From the NCBI GenBank assembly GCA_018873245.2, contig JAEMBT020000093.1, forward strand, positions 1 to 64,000: 64,000 bases of DNA. Reading direction: 5' to 3'. The notes under the pieces are model-generated. The model was given only the letters and a program-made list of their open reading frames with translations, searched no databases and had not been told where the DNA came from. Below, piece by piece: positions 1-10,004 of this stretch (the stretch's first letter is position 1; each line of letters opens with the position of its first letter). Made by a program: the position numbers and the translations under genes. The DNA is from Archegozetes longisetosus (lineage: Eukaryota > Arthropoda > Arachnida > Sarcoptiformes > Trhypochthoniidae).

Positions 1-3000
1 TTTACAAATGCGATTACCGTTGGAAGTGTGGATAATGAGAGAGACAATAAATCGCAAAATAACAATACATTGTTTAGTGGAAATGATAATGCTACCAAAG
101 TTATGAATGAAATCTTGAGCACTTTGAAAGACTTGAAAGTTGATAAAAGGAATGATAGGAAAAATTATGGCTATGAAAATAGAAATTTTTTTCAAAATAA
201 TAGGAACAATAATTATGTGAAAAATATTTCAAGATATGAAAATGTTAAAAATGATAAGATTACATGTTATAATTGCAATGAAAAGGGGCACATAAAGCGA
301 TTTTGTAAGAAACCAATGAATCAAAATAAGAGTAATCAGAAAAATAAAATTAAGTATCGTGTAAATGCTATTGAAACAGAAGTGGTAGATGAAGCATCTG
401 AAGACAATGAGATAAGTGTTAATACTATTATTGCAAAAGTTTGTGATGAAAACAAAAATAGCGGTTATGTCAAAATTGATGTCAAGATTAATAATCATCT
501 TAATGTTTCGGCAATGATTGATTGTGGATCAGCAATCAGTATAATACGAAAAGATATTGCTTATAGATGTAATTTGCAAATTGAAAAATATTCAGGCATA
601 AAATTTTATTCAGTATCAGGAAATAACTTAAGATTCATTGGAAAAGTTAATGCAAATATTTCTGTAGTTTTCGGTAAAACCAAAAGAACAGTGCCATTGG
701 AAATGTTAGTTTTAGATAAATTACCTGCTGAATTACTTTTAGGAAATGATTTCAATGAAAAGGCTAAGCTCAAAATAAATTTTGGCGATCGTTCAGTTTC
801 TTTTGGGAAATTGAAAAGCTTTGAAGAAAATAAAGCAAAAATAGAACAAAGAAATAATAATAAAAGTTTTATGAAAACTGAAAACGATATTTTAAACATT
901 AAAAATGATCTCCAAATTTCCAAAAATAATTGTGGAAATAAGGAAAAGGTTGAAAAACCTAAATATATTCATTCTGCAGATAATTTTATTGCTCATTCTC
1001 GAAGTTTAAAATTTGCAAAAGTAAATGCCAGTAATAAAAGTTTTGCCGATAATAAAATCTGTATGGTGTATACAAGTAATGATACGTATACTAAAAATGG
1101 TTTAGCATTGAAGAATTCACTAGTAAAATTTATTAAGGGAACAGCAGATGTAGAAATAGCTAACTTTAGTTTTGAAGATAAAAGCATTTCAGTTGGTGCT
1201 ATACTAGGAAACTATGAGTTTATTGAAGATAAATATTTTCCGCTGTTTGAAAATAGATTAATGAAAAGTGCTAATTACATTTCTAACGTTGTTGAAAATG
1301 AAAATTCAGCTGAAAGTAATAAAATAGTTAAACACCATACATGTGATGATAAAGGAGAAAGTTTTGAGTTTATGAATATTTTAGGAAAAGATGTTAAAAT
1401 AGGAGCAAATTTAACAAATGAGCAAAAAGGTGAACTCAAACAATTGATTGAAAAATTTTCAGACATTTTCTCTTTTGAAGATAAAATTGGATTATCAAAT
1501 GTTTTTGAACATAGAATAATAACAGGAGGTAATCTACCTGTTAGCTGTGGTCCTGCGCGTGTATCATTTCAGCAAAGAGAATTAATTCAAACTGAAGTTA
1601 ACAAGCTTTTAGAAAAAGGAATTATTAGAAAAAGTATGTCTCCGTGGAGCTCAAGAATAGTAATGGTACCAAAGAAAGATAATAGCATTAGAATGTGTAT
1701 TGATTATAGAGAACTGAATAAAATTACAAAAGCTGATAAGTATCCATTACCTAATATAGACGATTGCTTAAATGCAATTGGAAAATGTAATTATGCGACA
1801 TCAATTGATTTGAATATGGCTTATCACCAATTGAAAATAGCAGATGAGGATATCGAAAAGTCTGCATTTGTTACAAATGATGGACTTTATGAATATGTTA
1901 GAATGCCTTTTGGAATGAAAAATGCTTCTGCTTCATTTCAAAGAGCAATTGATATTACTCTAGCTGGGCTTAAGTGGAAAGATGCATTATGCTTTCAAGA
2001 TGATGTAATAATTCCTGCTGAAACATTTGAGCAGCATCAAAAAAGATTGGAGAAGGTTTTGATTAGATTAAGGAATGCAAATTTTACTGCCAAAATTGAA
2101 AAATGTAAATTTGCTATGAATAAACTAATATTTTTAGGACATGAATTAAGTTCAGATGGAATAAGACCTGATTATGAGAAAGTTAAAGTAATGATAAATT
2201 TTCCTGAACCTAAGAATGTAACTGAAATTAGAAGCTTTTTAGGCCTTACTGGGTACTACAGAAAACACATTAAAAATTATTCATTCATTGCGAAACCCTT
2301 AATAGACTTACTGAAAAAGGGTCAAGAATTTGACTTTAGCTTTTCTCAACTGATGGCTTTTGAAACATTGAAGAAAATCATGAGCTCTTTACCAGTATTA
2401 GCATATTTTGATCCAAAGTTAAACACTCAGTTGAGAACTGATGCTTGTAATTATGGAATTGGATCTATTGTGGCTCAATTACATCCTTCAGGATGGAAAC
2501 CTATTGCTTATTATAGCAGATTGTTAAAAGGTGCAGAAAAACAATACAGTACTTATGATTTAGAAATTTTGGCAGTCACAGACTCATTGCAAAAATTCAG
2601 GTCAATTTTGGTAGGCATAAACTTTACATTAGTTACAGATAACTGTGCTGTTTGTTATATTAAGAGAAAGAAAGATTTGTTTGGAAGATCTGCACGTGCA
2701 TTGATGATAATGCAAGAGTTTGACTTTGAAATAGTTTATAAAAATGGCAAAACTCATAAAGATGCTGATTGTTTATCTCGATGTGGATATTATGATAATA
2801 CTGAAATTAGTAATGAAAATGTTTTAATGATTGAAAGTGCAACTTTGGATGAAATAAATATAATAGAATTTAAGAATGCACAAAGAAATGATAATTACTT
2901 GAAAAACATAATTGATAAAATTGAAAGCGAAGTTACATTCAGTAAGAGTGGATTTAGAAATTTACAAAGATTTTGTATACACAATGATATGCTTTATCGT

Positions 3001-6000
3001 CAAATTGAGACTCGTAGAGGTCCAAAAATTGTTCTATGTGTTCCAAATTCTTTAAGAGAGAAAATTTTATATTCATTGCATGACTGTCCTGTGAATGGTG
3101 GCCATTTTGGAATAAAGAAAACTTACGATAAAGTAAGAATGAGATATTATTGGAAAAAGATGAAAAAGTATATTTACAACTATGTTAAGTCATGTCATAA
3201 ATGCCAAGCAAAGAAACAATTAAATCTCAAACCCGCAGGTTTACTGCAACCAATTATAACAAGTGGTATATTTGAAGTTTGCGCTATAGACATTTTAGGG
3301 CCTATACATAAAGCTTCGTCTGGAAATTATAATATAATTGTTTTCACATGTCTATTCTCTAAGTATGCTATATCTAAGCCAATTAGAAATGCTAATCAGA
3401 AAACGGTCGCAAAATTTCTATTTTATGATGTTATCTGTGTTTATGGAGCATTTCAAAAATTATTAAGCGATAGAGGATTATGCTTTTTAGGAAAAGTCAT
3501 TATTGAATTTAACAAACTATTTAAAATTTATAAGATAAATACTACTTCCTTTCATCCTCAAACTAATGGCACTACAGAACATTTTAATTCTACTTTGATA
3601 AACTCGTTAAGTATGGTTACAAATAAAGAACAGAGCAATTGGGACAAATTTATAAGTGCATCTGTCTTTGCATATAACATTAGTAAGCATGAGAATTCTA
3701 AATTCTCACCGTATGAGATTATGTTTGGCCGTGAACCAAAATTGTTGATTGATGTCAATTTACAATTACCATCTATGGGTATTGATAATACACAAAATTA
3801 TGCTCAGAGTTTGTTTGAATGCATGAGAAAAACAATTGAAATAGTTGCAGATAATCTAAACAAAGCTCATAAAAGAGACGAAAAATATTATAATGTTAAA
3901 AGAAGAGAAGAAAGTTTTGAGATAGGAGAGAAGGTACTAGTTTATTACCCTGTTTCAGAGGTTGGACTTTCTACTAAATTAATTCCTAAATGGAGGGGTC
4001 CTTTCGAAGTTATTTCAAGAGTCACACCCTTAGTATATACAATAAAAGTTGATTCTAAGAAGAAAATTTATGATAATGTACATGTTAGCAGAATTAAGCA
4101 TTATTTTGATAGAAGAGATATTCAGTCTGAAAATGAATGTCATTCTGAAAAGAGTGAGAGTAGTTCTGAATTAGAAAGTGCTAGTAGAACCAAGAAAGTT
4201 AAATCCTATCGCAAGACTCTGCCTGAAGATAAAGTTTTAGAGAAAGTTGAAAAATTAACAGATTTGAATAATATGGAGATGAATGATTGTGAAAATGAAA
4301 TTTTTACATCTGATGATTCTTCAGTTGAAGAATATACCATACAGGAACAATCGGATAGCGAGAGCGAATTAGAAACGGAGGATTCTGATCCAAATTTTAA
4401 TGTTGAGCATGGCTTAAGGAAAAGTCTAAGAACTAGGAGACCTGTACAGAGAATGAATTTGGGAATCTTTAAAATGATAAGTATTATATTTCTGATTTCT
4501 ATAATTGATGAAACAAATGCTTTTGCTAATACCGATCCATTGATATGGAGATTAATGAACAAGCATATTGTTTATGGTATGAACATTGTAACAACTGTAA
4601 TCCATTACAAAAGTCCATGTGATTCTTTTGATGAATTATCAGTGGGGGATAGAATTCAGAGTAAACTCTGGTGTAAAACAATGTATGAATCAGAATATAT
4701 GATTCCCTTACGACACTTTTGCAAAGATAAAAATGAATTAATTCCTCTTAGAACTGAATTGTTTAGACATAAGAGATCATTGATAATTGGAGCATTTTTG
4801 GTATTTACATTTATATCTTTGATTGGTGTCGTTGGAGTTGCAACACAATCAATAATATCAATGAAAAATAAAATTTCCAGTCTAGAAGAGCAAAATAATA
4901 TTGCATTTGATCAATTAAACAAACTTAAAGAAAATTCTCATTTTGAAAAAGAATCTTTTGTTATGATCGAGAATATGCTTAAAAACTTAACCAAAGATGT
5001 TTTTGATATTAAGAAAGATATTCATCGACTAGATGAAAATGTTCCTAGAGCTATGAGATTAACTGCAATCATTGTTGCACGACTACAATATGCTAGAGGT
5101 GTTTTATTGAGAAGTTCAAGAAAATGGAAAAATCATGAATTCAATGTAGAATTGTTGGATTTATTTAATTTTACAATTCCATGCTTAAAAGATAATACGT
5201 GTCCAATCAAGCATTGGAGAGCAGAATCTTGTGTTCATGATGAAGAAAAGAATGTTATTGTACTGAAACATACAATGAAATTAGTAAAACCCGAATTGCA
5301 CTTAATGAAAACCGATCCTTTTCAATTAATAACAAGAGTTAATAGATCAAACGTTTTATGTCCGATTGAATATAATGGACCAAAATATGTATTGTATGAT
5401 TCTAAAACGCATTGTGTAAGTCAAATGAAAGGTACTTTAGATAGTGAGAATCTATATCTAATAGCAAATAATGTAGATTGTAAAGAAAATTTACTACAGA
5501 AAACTTCATCACATTATTGGAGTATTGGAAAATGTCAAAGGAAACAATCAATAAGTGAGCATGATATAGCCCAAGTTAAGATGTCAGATAAATTAAACTA
5601 CATATATTGCAATTTATTAACAATTAAAGTTTTCGGTAGAGTGGTAAATTGTCCTCGGGAAGTGTTTGCATTGCCCGCAAACGTATCATTTGAAATCGGA
5701 GAATTGAAATATGAATCAAATAGAGTTCGTATTCATACAGAGACTAAATTCATACCACAATGGACTTATGAAATTAATCATAATATTGATCCGTATATGA
5801 GAGATACCATATCTCAAAAATTTTATGAAAATTTGGATAAAATAATTAACTCAATCGACGATAAACCTATAGATAAAACTTCGATTGATTATTCTCATTT
5901 TAAATTGCATATTACATCTTTTACTTTGATAGCAATATTATTCATAGTAGTACCGCTTTTTGCTTATTGCACATGCATATATAAAAAGAAGCAAAATGAA

Positions 6001-6126
6001 GCTATCGCAAAATATGATCCATCACAAAATGTTGAAAATCCAGTAACAATTAATATTGGCGAGGAAAAATCAAAAAGTGAAAAATTGAAATCTCTTATTG
6101 CAAGAGGACAAAATTCTAAAGAATAA
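1..6126 (+). CDS. Gag-Pol-Env polyprotein of Gypsy-type element, 5' end outside window
   Basis: One uninterrupted frame of at least 2032 codons; the first in-window start-like codon is GTG at 28 but the frame is open upstream. Residues counted from there: CCHC zinc knuckle at about 80-93; aspartic protease motif MIDCGSA near 163 (DCG where DTG/DSG is usual); reverse transcriptase with FQDD near 656 in the YxDD position; RNase H with RTDACNYG; integrase with HHCC finger and D, D, E in AIDILG, LSDRG and TTEHFN; a GPY/F-like segment (WRGPF). From about 1476 comes an Env-like part: a hydrophobic leader, a dibasic furin-like site RHKR at about 1580-1583 followed by a hydrophobic stretch and coiled coil, and a C-terminal membrane anchor near 1960-1985. 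Env is usually a separate or spliced ORF, so full fusion to Pol is odd. No stop or frameshift is visible, so the copy may be young. Confidence 0.9.
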   Translation, partial: FTNAITVGSVDNERDNKSQNNNTLFSGNDNATKVMNEILSTLKDLKVDKRNDRKNYGYENRNFFQNNRNNNYVKNISRYENVKNDKITCYNCNEKGHIKRFCKKPMNQNKSNQKNKIKYRVNAIETEVVDEASEDNEISVNTIIAKVCDENKNSGYVKIDVKINNHLNVSAMIDCGSAISIIRKDIAYRCNLQIEKYSGIKFYSVSGNNLRFIGKVNANISVVFGKTKRTVPLEMLVLDKLPAELLLGNDFNEKAKLKINFGDRSVSFGKLKSFEENKAKIEQRNNNKSFMKTENDILNIKNDLQISKNNCGNKEKVEKPKYIHSADNFIAHSRSLKFAKVNASNKSFADNKICMVYTSNDTYTKNGLALKNSLVKFIKGTADVEIANFSFEDKSISVGAILGNYEFIEDKYFPLFENRLMKSANYISNVVENENSAESNKIVKHHTCDDKGESFEFMNILGKDVKIGANLTNEQKGELKQLIEKFSDIFSFEDKIGLSNVFEHRIITGGNLPVSCGPARVSFQQRELIQTEVNKLLEKGIIRKSMSPWSSRIVMVPKKDNSIRMCIDYRELNKITKADKYPLPNIDDCLNAIGKCNYATSIDLNMAYHQLKIADEDIEKSAFVTNDGLYEYVRMPFGMKNASASFQRAIDITLAGLKWKDALCFQDDVIIPAETFEQHQKRLEKVLIRLRNANFTAKIEKCKFAMNKLIFLGHELSSDGIRPDYEKVKVMINFPEPKNVTEIRSFLGLTGYYRKHIKNYSFIAKPLIDLLKKGQEFDFSFSQLMAFETLKKIMSSLPVLAYFDPKLNTQLRTDACNYGIGSIVAQLHPSGWKPIAYYSRLLKGAEKQYSTYDLEILAVTDSLQKFRSILVGINFTLVTDNCAVCYIKRKKDLFGRSARALMIMQEFDFEIVYKNGKTHKDADCLSRCGYYDNTEISNENVLMIESATLDEINIIEFKNAQRNDNYLKNIIDKIESEVTFSKSGFRNLQRFCIHNDMLYRQIETRRGPKIVLCVPNSLREKILYSLHDCPVNGGHFGIKKTYDKVRMRYYWKKMKKYIYNYVKSCHKCQAKKQLNLKPAGLLQPIITSGIFEVCAIDILGPIHKASSGNYNIIVFTCLFSKYAISKPIRNANQKTVAKFLFYDVICVYGAFQKLLSDRGLCFLGKVIIEFNKLFKIYKINTTSFHPQTNGTTEHFNSTLINSLSMVTNKEQSNWDKFISASVFAYNISKHENSKFSPYEIMFGREPKLLIDVNLQLPSMGIDNTQNYAQSLFECMRKTIEIVADNLNKAHKRDEKYYNVKRREESFEIGEKVLVYYPVSEVGLSTKLIPKWRGPFEVISRVTPLVYTIKVDSKKKIYDNVHVSRIKHYFDRRDIQSENECHSEKSESSSELESASRTKKVKSYRKTLPEDKVLEKVEKLTDLNNMEMNDCENEIFTSDDSSVEEYTIQEQSDSESELETEDSDPNFNVEHGLRKSLRTRRPVQRMNLGIFKMISIIFLISIIDETNAFANTDPLIWRLMNKHIVYGMNIVTTVIHYKSPCDSFDELSVGDRIQSKLWCKTMYESEYMIPLRHFCKDKNELIPLRTELFRHKRSLIIGAFLVFTFISLIGVVGVATQSIISMKNKISSLEEQNNIAFDQLNKLKENSHFEKESFVMIENMLKNLTKDVFDIKKDIHRLDENVPRAMRLTAIIVARLQYARGVLLRSSRKWKNHEFNVELLDLFNFTIPCLKDNTCPIKHWRAESCVHDEEKNVIVLKHTMKLVKPELHLMKTDPFQLITRVNRSNVLCPIEYNGPKYVLYDSKTHCVSQMKGTLDSENLYLIANNVDCKENLLQKTSSHYWSIGKCQRKQSISEHDIAQVKMSDKLNYIYCNLLTIKVFGRVVNCPREVFALPANVSFEIGELKYESNRVRIHTETKFIPQWTYEINHNIDPYMRDTISQKFYENLDKIINSIDDKPIDKTSIDYSHFKLHITSFTLIAILFIVVPLFAYCTCIYKKKQNEAIAKYDPSQNVENPVTINIGEEKSKSEKLKSLIARGQNSKE

Positions 6127-6234
6127 CCAATTTCAAATAATTTTACTCAAATACAATCACATCATTCATTCTAAAAGAATTGATAAGCACATATTCTATT
6201 TTTTTTATTTTTATAATTTTAGTTGATTAGTTAA

Positions 6235-6639
6235 ATGGCTCAAAACAATAGAAGAGAGGATGAAGTTGCAACAAAAACTCATTATTATAATAAAAGAAAT
6301 AACAGAGATAATTATCACCGAATGGCACAAATAAGAGATACACTATCAATAGCAAGAAACGTAATAAATCAAACAGAGGCGATCTTGAGACAGAATAACA
6401 TTAGAATCATTCCGAGAAACAGAAGAGATAACCATAGGAGAGATCAATTATCTCAAATTTACGACCTTTTAAAAGAAACAAGTGATCATTTATGTGTATT
6501 AAAAATGGCATTAAATGACAACAATCGAAATAATGGAAATCTCTACTTTACTGCCACAAATTCTCAATATCTTGCACAACCGCTTAACAGTTCAATACAG
6601 TACAACAATGGTTACAATAGCAACTTGCGCCAATTTTAA
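6235..6639 (+). CDS. Small Asn/Arg-rich ORF between env and 3' LTR
   Basis: A 134-residue frame lies 108 bp after the Env stop and before the putative LTR, starting MAQNNRREDE. It is rich in Asn, Arg and Gln, hydrophilic, with no signal peptide, membrane segment or zinc motif. I recognise no family. Its position inside the element, with the same AT-rich codon use, suggests an accessory gene of the retroelement. The basic N-terminal two thirds could bind nucleic acid (inference only). It could also be a chance frame, but 134 codons without a stop in 75% AT DNA is unlikely by chance. Confidence 0.55.
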   Translation: MAQNNRREDEVATKTHYYNKRNNRDNYHRMAQIRDTLSIARNVINQTEAILRQNNIRIIPRNRRDNHRRDQLSQIYDLLKETSDHLCVLKMALNDNNRNNGNLYFTATNSQYLAQPLNSSIQYNNGYNSNLRQF

Positions 6640-6848
6640 TTCAATTTTTTTTTACTTTTAATTCATTTAACCTTTATGTAATCAATTTTTATAGTATTTT
6701 ATTACATGATTTCTTTTTGAATAAGTCTACTTAATTTTGAATTTTTTTTTTTATCGTTCATTCATTCTTTTTATGTATTTTGACCGAAAACTTTAATGCA
6801 AATATCAGTAAACCTAAAGTTTTACGAGACGTAAAACCATTAGGTGGG

Positions 6849-7198
6849 TGATATTGACATGACCCAAATTATTTATCTGTCCTAAATTAGTGACCATTCC
6901 TAAATCCTTGACCTGTCCTAGAAATCTTTGTACTTAACTATAATTTCTAACCATAAAAGCATGTGATGGTCAATTTGATGAATTTTTGTAAACAAAATCT
7001 GTTGGTATATAAAGACTAGGCTTTTGAGCTTTAGGACACACTCTTCTCTTGTTATGGTCAAGAGTGACAAGTGAGTGAAAAGCTTTTGTGGTACTCTTAC
7101 ACATAAGTTAATGTCTCATGTTAAGTGTTTTACTTTCTTTATATTAAATAAAGTATATTTCAAAGAAAAGTGTTTAATCACTCATTAGGATCGTGACA
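6849..7198 (+). repeat. Probable 3' LTR of the Gypsy-type element
   Basis: It follows a purine-rich run (TTAGGTGGG, 6840-6848) and begins TGATATTGACATG. It contains a TATA box (TATATAAAG, 7006-7014) and a polyadenylation signal AATAAA (7147-7152), spaced as U3-R-U5 would be. A CA at 7197-7198 or at 7226-7227 could be the terminus. Without the 5' LTR the right boundary cannot be fixed. Confidence 0.5.
7006..7014 (+). promoter_or_regulatory. TATA box of the LTR promoter
   Basis: TATATAAAG within the putative LTR, about 140 bp before AATAAA at 7147. This is the expected position for U3 promoter and R polyadenylation signals of an LTR retrotransposon. Confidence 0.5.
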
Positions 7199-7229
7199 GT
7201 ATTTAGAACAATACTCTGTGAGGAGACAT

Positions 7230-7794
7230 TCCTTTATATTACAATATGTTATAAATATCATAATGTCATCTCTTTTAAACTTTGATTATTAAATATAGAT
7301 CAATAGTTTATTAATTCTTTAATTATGTTCAATAAAATTACAAACTGAACTTATTTGATTTTTGGCAAAATCCAATATTTACATAATATTACTAAAATAA
7401 GTAGATTTTGCCTATTATCGAACTATACCATTCGCTAATTTGTTTTATATCATCCGAAATTGAATAAAACTTATGTCGAAATTAGTTTAGTATATTTATA
7501 GTTTAGTATATTTATAGTATTTTATTTACTTTCTAAATCCTAAAAATTAAATATCAATTAAAATGATTGGTTTTTCATTACTTACTCATAATAATGTTAA
7601 ATTATAGTTAAGGTAATAAAAAACCTATTAAATGTATTTTAATATAAAACACTTGTAATTGAGAATCATTAAACAAATTATAATTTGAATAAGCGATATG
7701 ATTTAGATTTTAATTTATTTTTCGATATCGATTCTATTTTCTTTTTATGAATTTTCTTTAAAATATCTTGTTCTCCATATCTTATATATATATA
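7230..7794. other. AT-rich spacer, no gene seen
   Basis: Simple AT-rich DNA between the LTR and the Tc1-like transposon. It includes a short direct duplication (AGTTTAGTATATTTATAG twice near 7485-7518). No coding potential is evident. Confidence 0.5.
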
Positions 7795-9231
7795 CCTGAC
7801 GCAGAAATTAGGTTGACTCGCAAAATCTTTATAACTTTTGACTGGATTAACTGATTTTGAAATTTTTTTCACCAAATTAACCAAGAATAAATGTAATTTG
7901 TTTGACTTAAAGGAAATTTGAATATTCAAAAAGTTAAAAATGTTATAGCGGTTTGAGTAAAGAATCAAATTTTTTTCGGTAAGAAAATTCGGTTTAATTC
8001 ATTATCGCTTATGAAAACGTCAATTATTAAAGATTTGAGGTGAAATATGTTCGCATTTATTTCACACTCGATTTCAATTATAAAAATGAGTTTTACTACT
8101 GAAGAAAGAGAATTGAAATTTCGATTATTAAATTAAGAGCTCAAAACACCAGTCAATCGGTGATTATGAGGAGAGTCGGTATGTATTGAATCAGTTGTCA
8201 ACAAATTATAATTATTTCCTTGATTTTAAGGAATTTCAAAACAAACCTTTTATAAATGGAAAGAAATCGATGACAATGGAGAGCCTTTCCTTACGATTCC
8301 ACACAATGCTGGCCGCCATCGTAAGACAACAGCAGAACATGACCAGACATTGGCTCTAGCCACTCTTCACAACAATTGGGCCGACATCAATGAACTCAAA
8401 GAAATACCAGAATTGAGAGACAACGAACGGATCCAATCGACTAGTGAGGCCACAATTCGAAATCGTCTTAAAGAACAAGGAGTTTAGATATCTAATGATT
8501 TTTAAAAATTAATTTTTCTGAATTATCAGGAATTAAGAGAAGAGTGGAGGCGCAGAAAGAGCTATTGACAGGCATTGATCGTCAAAGAAGACTCCAATAT
8601 TCGGAACAGTTTTCTGATTGGAATTTAATCGATTGGTCACGAGTCATATCGATTGATGAATTCACTTATTCTTCTGATGGAAGAGGAAAATTTTACGTCT
8701 GGAGGCTGAATGAAACACGATTTGATGAACAGAACATCGCTCTCAGATCCAGAACACACTGTTTCAGTGTTTCATTTATTGCTTTGTAATTAAAAAATTT
8801 TGATTTTGTTTTACTAATTTCTGCTTCTTCAGTTTTAGTTTTCATAAGACCGATATTTGCAGTCGATCGTCTGACAAAAGAGTCCTACACTGAATTTTTA
8901 GACAATTCACTGATTCCATATATCCAAACACATTTCGATGATGGAAACGTTTTAATTTTGTACGACAACCATGCAGTGTACAATTCAAATCATGTTAGAG
9001 ATTGGTTAATCCGGAACATCGGGCAATACGAAGATTTTGTTTTTATCTTAATTTTTCTACTTTTTCATTTGAACTTGAATATTTCGTCTTCCATATTTTA
9101 TTTTCAAAATTGAGTTACATTTTAAGAAATTACATTTATTCTTGATTAATTTGATGAAAAAAATTTCAAAATCGGTTAATCCAGTCAAAAGATATAAAGA
9201 TTTTGCTAGTCAACCTAATTTCTGCGTCAGG
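7795..9231 (+). mobile_element. Tc1/mariner-like transposon with about 105-bp terminal inverted repeats
   Basis: Left terminal repeat 7795-7899 and right terminal repeat 9127-9231 are inverted copies with about five mismatches in 105 bp; the outer end reads CCTGACGCAGAAATTAGG. Flanks on both sides are (TA)n tracts, consistent with TA-targeted insertion but hiding the exact duplication. The interior holds a transposase gene with short introns. The C-terminal part of the catalytic domain is missing, so this copy is probably not autonomous. Confidence 0.85.
8083..9060 (+). pseudogene. Intron-containing Tc1-like transposase, decayed
   Basis: Reading through short GT-AG introns gives a recognisable transposase. 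Proposed introns: 8179-8230 (GTATGT to TTTTAAG, joining a helix-turn-helix in frame), 8482-8537 (weaker, AAG acceptor) and 8786-8832 (GTAATT to CTTCAG). After the first intron comes GISKQTFYKWKE, a recognition-helix type sequence. Catalytic motif one is VISIDEFTYSSDG near 8650; motif two is LYDNHAVYNS near 8960. The third acidic residue and the usual NPIE segment cannot be found. There is also a 1-bp frame disturbance near 8110-8130 close to the likely start. The role would be cut-and-paste transposition at TA. Calls of introns 1 and 3 are firm because both keep the frame. Confidence 0.7.
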
Positions 9232-10002
9232 TGTATATATATATATTAGATAATTCGGTTTACCGGGAAGTTTTATGGTACTCGACCATAAAAATCGTGT
9301 GATGGTGCCATTTGATACTACTTTATGAGACGAGTCCAAAGAGATCACCACCATGAGGCTCCCCCACTCCATATAGAACCTCGCCAATTTTTATTTTAGA
9401 CACTCCCACTGACTCCACCCCACAATATGGATCTCAAGAGAAAGGTCTCAGTAAGTAGTCCATTGGTAAATGTCAGTGATTATAGGATGCATACTTCCTG
9501 AGAATTTGACTAAAAACACTTCTCTATTCTACAACCAATTGGCTATACATCGAAAATTGACATTGTTGACCAAATCTGAGACAAGCCACTAGTTTGGTAA
9601 TGTTTAGTCTGACTCTTTTTATGTAAGTAAAGTTCGAATGTTCTGACAAAACATTTTGTTAACTTATGTATATACAAATGTTAGAACAATTAAAACAAAT
9701 CATCTCAAAGCCAACAATGTCAATTTTTGATATTAATATATTGCCAAGAGAGTTCCGACCCAATATTTTTGGAATTATATACCAGATAGTGTGCTACTAT
9801 TAAAATAAAAGAGATCGGGTCAGAACCCTTGTGGCAACATTTTGGAATAAGTATTTGAAATTTTTGAATTTTCCAATTATTCTCTCATATAGGGTTAATT
9901 TAGAATTTCAGTCTATCGTTAAATACTGTTGTCGCACTTGCCAAGTCAGATTGCCTTAAGTGCGACTTTTGAAGAAACACCAAACGATATACAAATTTAT
10001 TA
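9232..10002. other. Intergenic stretch, no gene recognised
   Basis: Mixed-composition DNA between two Tc1-family elements, including a more GC-rich patch at about 9290-9430. No open frame of note, no RNA gene recognised. Confidence 0.4.
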
Positions 10003-10004
10003 TA

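Larger units (their letters stand above)
1..7198 (+). mobile_element. Ty3/Gypsy env-bearing LTR retrotransposon (3' part)
   Basis: The window opens inside this element: the long reading frame is already open at base 1, so the 5' LTR, primer-binding site and N-terminal Gag lie outside. What is present, in order, is Gag C-terminus, protease, reverse transcriptase, RNase H, integrase, an Env-like region, a separate small ORF, a purine-rich tract just before 6849, and a likely 3' LTR. The order RT-RNaseH-INT defines Ty3/Gypsy. The env gene makes it errantivirus-like by architecture. The right end is approximate because the partner LTR is not visible. Confidence 0.85.

Noticed and set aside
7678-7968. 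A 96-residue minus-strand protein
   Set aside because: It overlaps the terminal inverted repeat of the Tc1-like element and has no family pattern.
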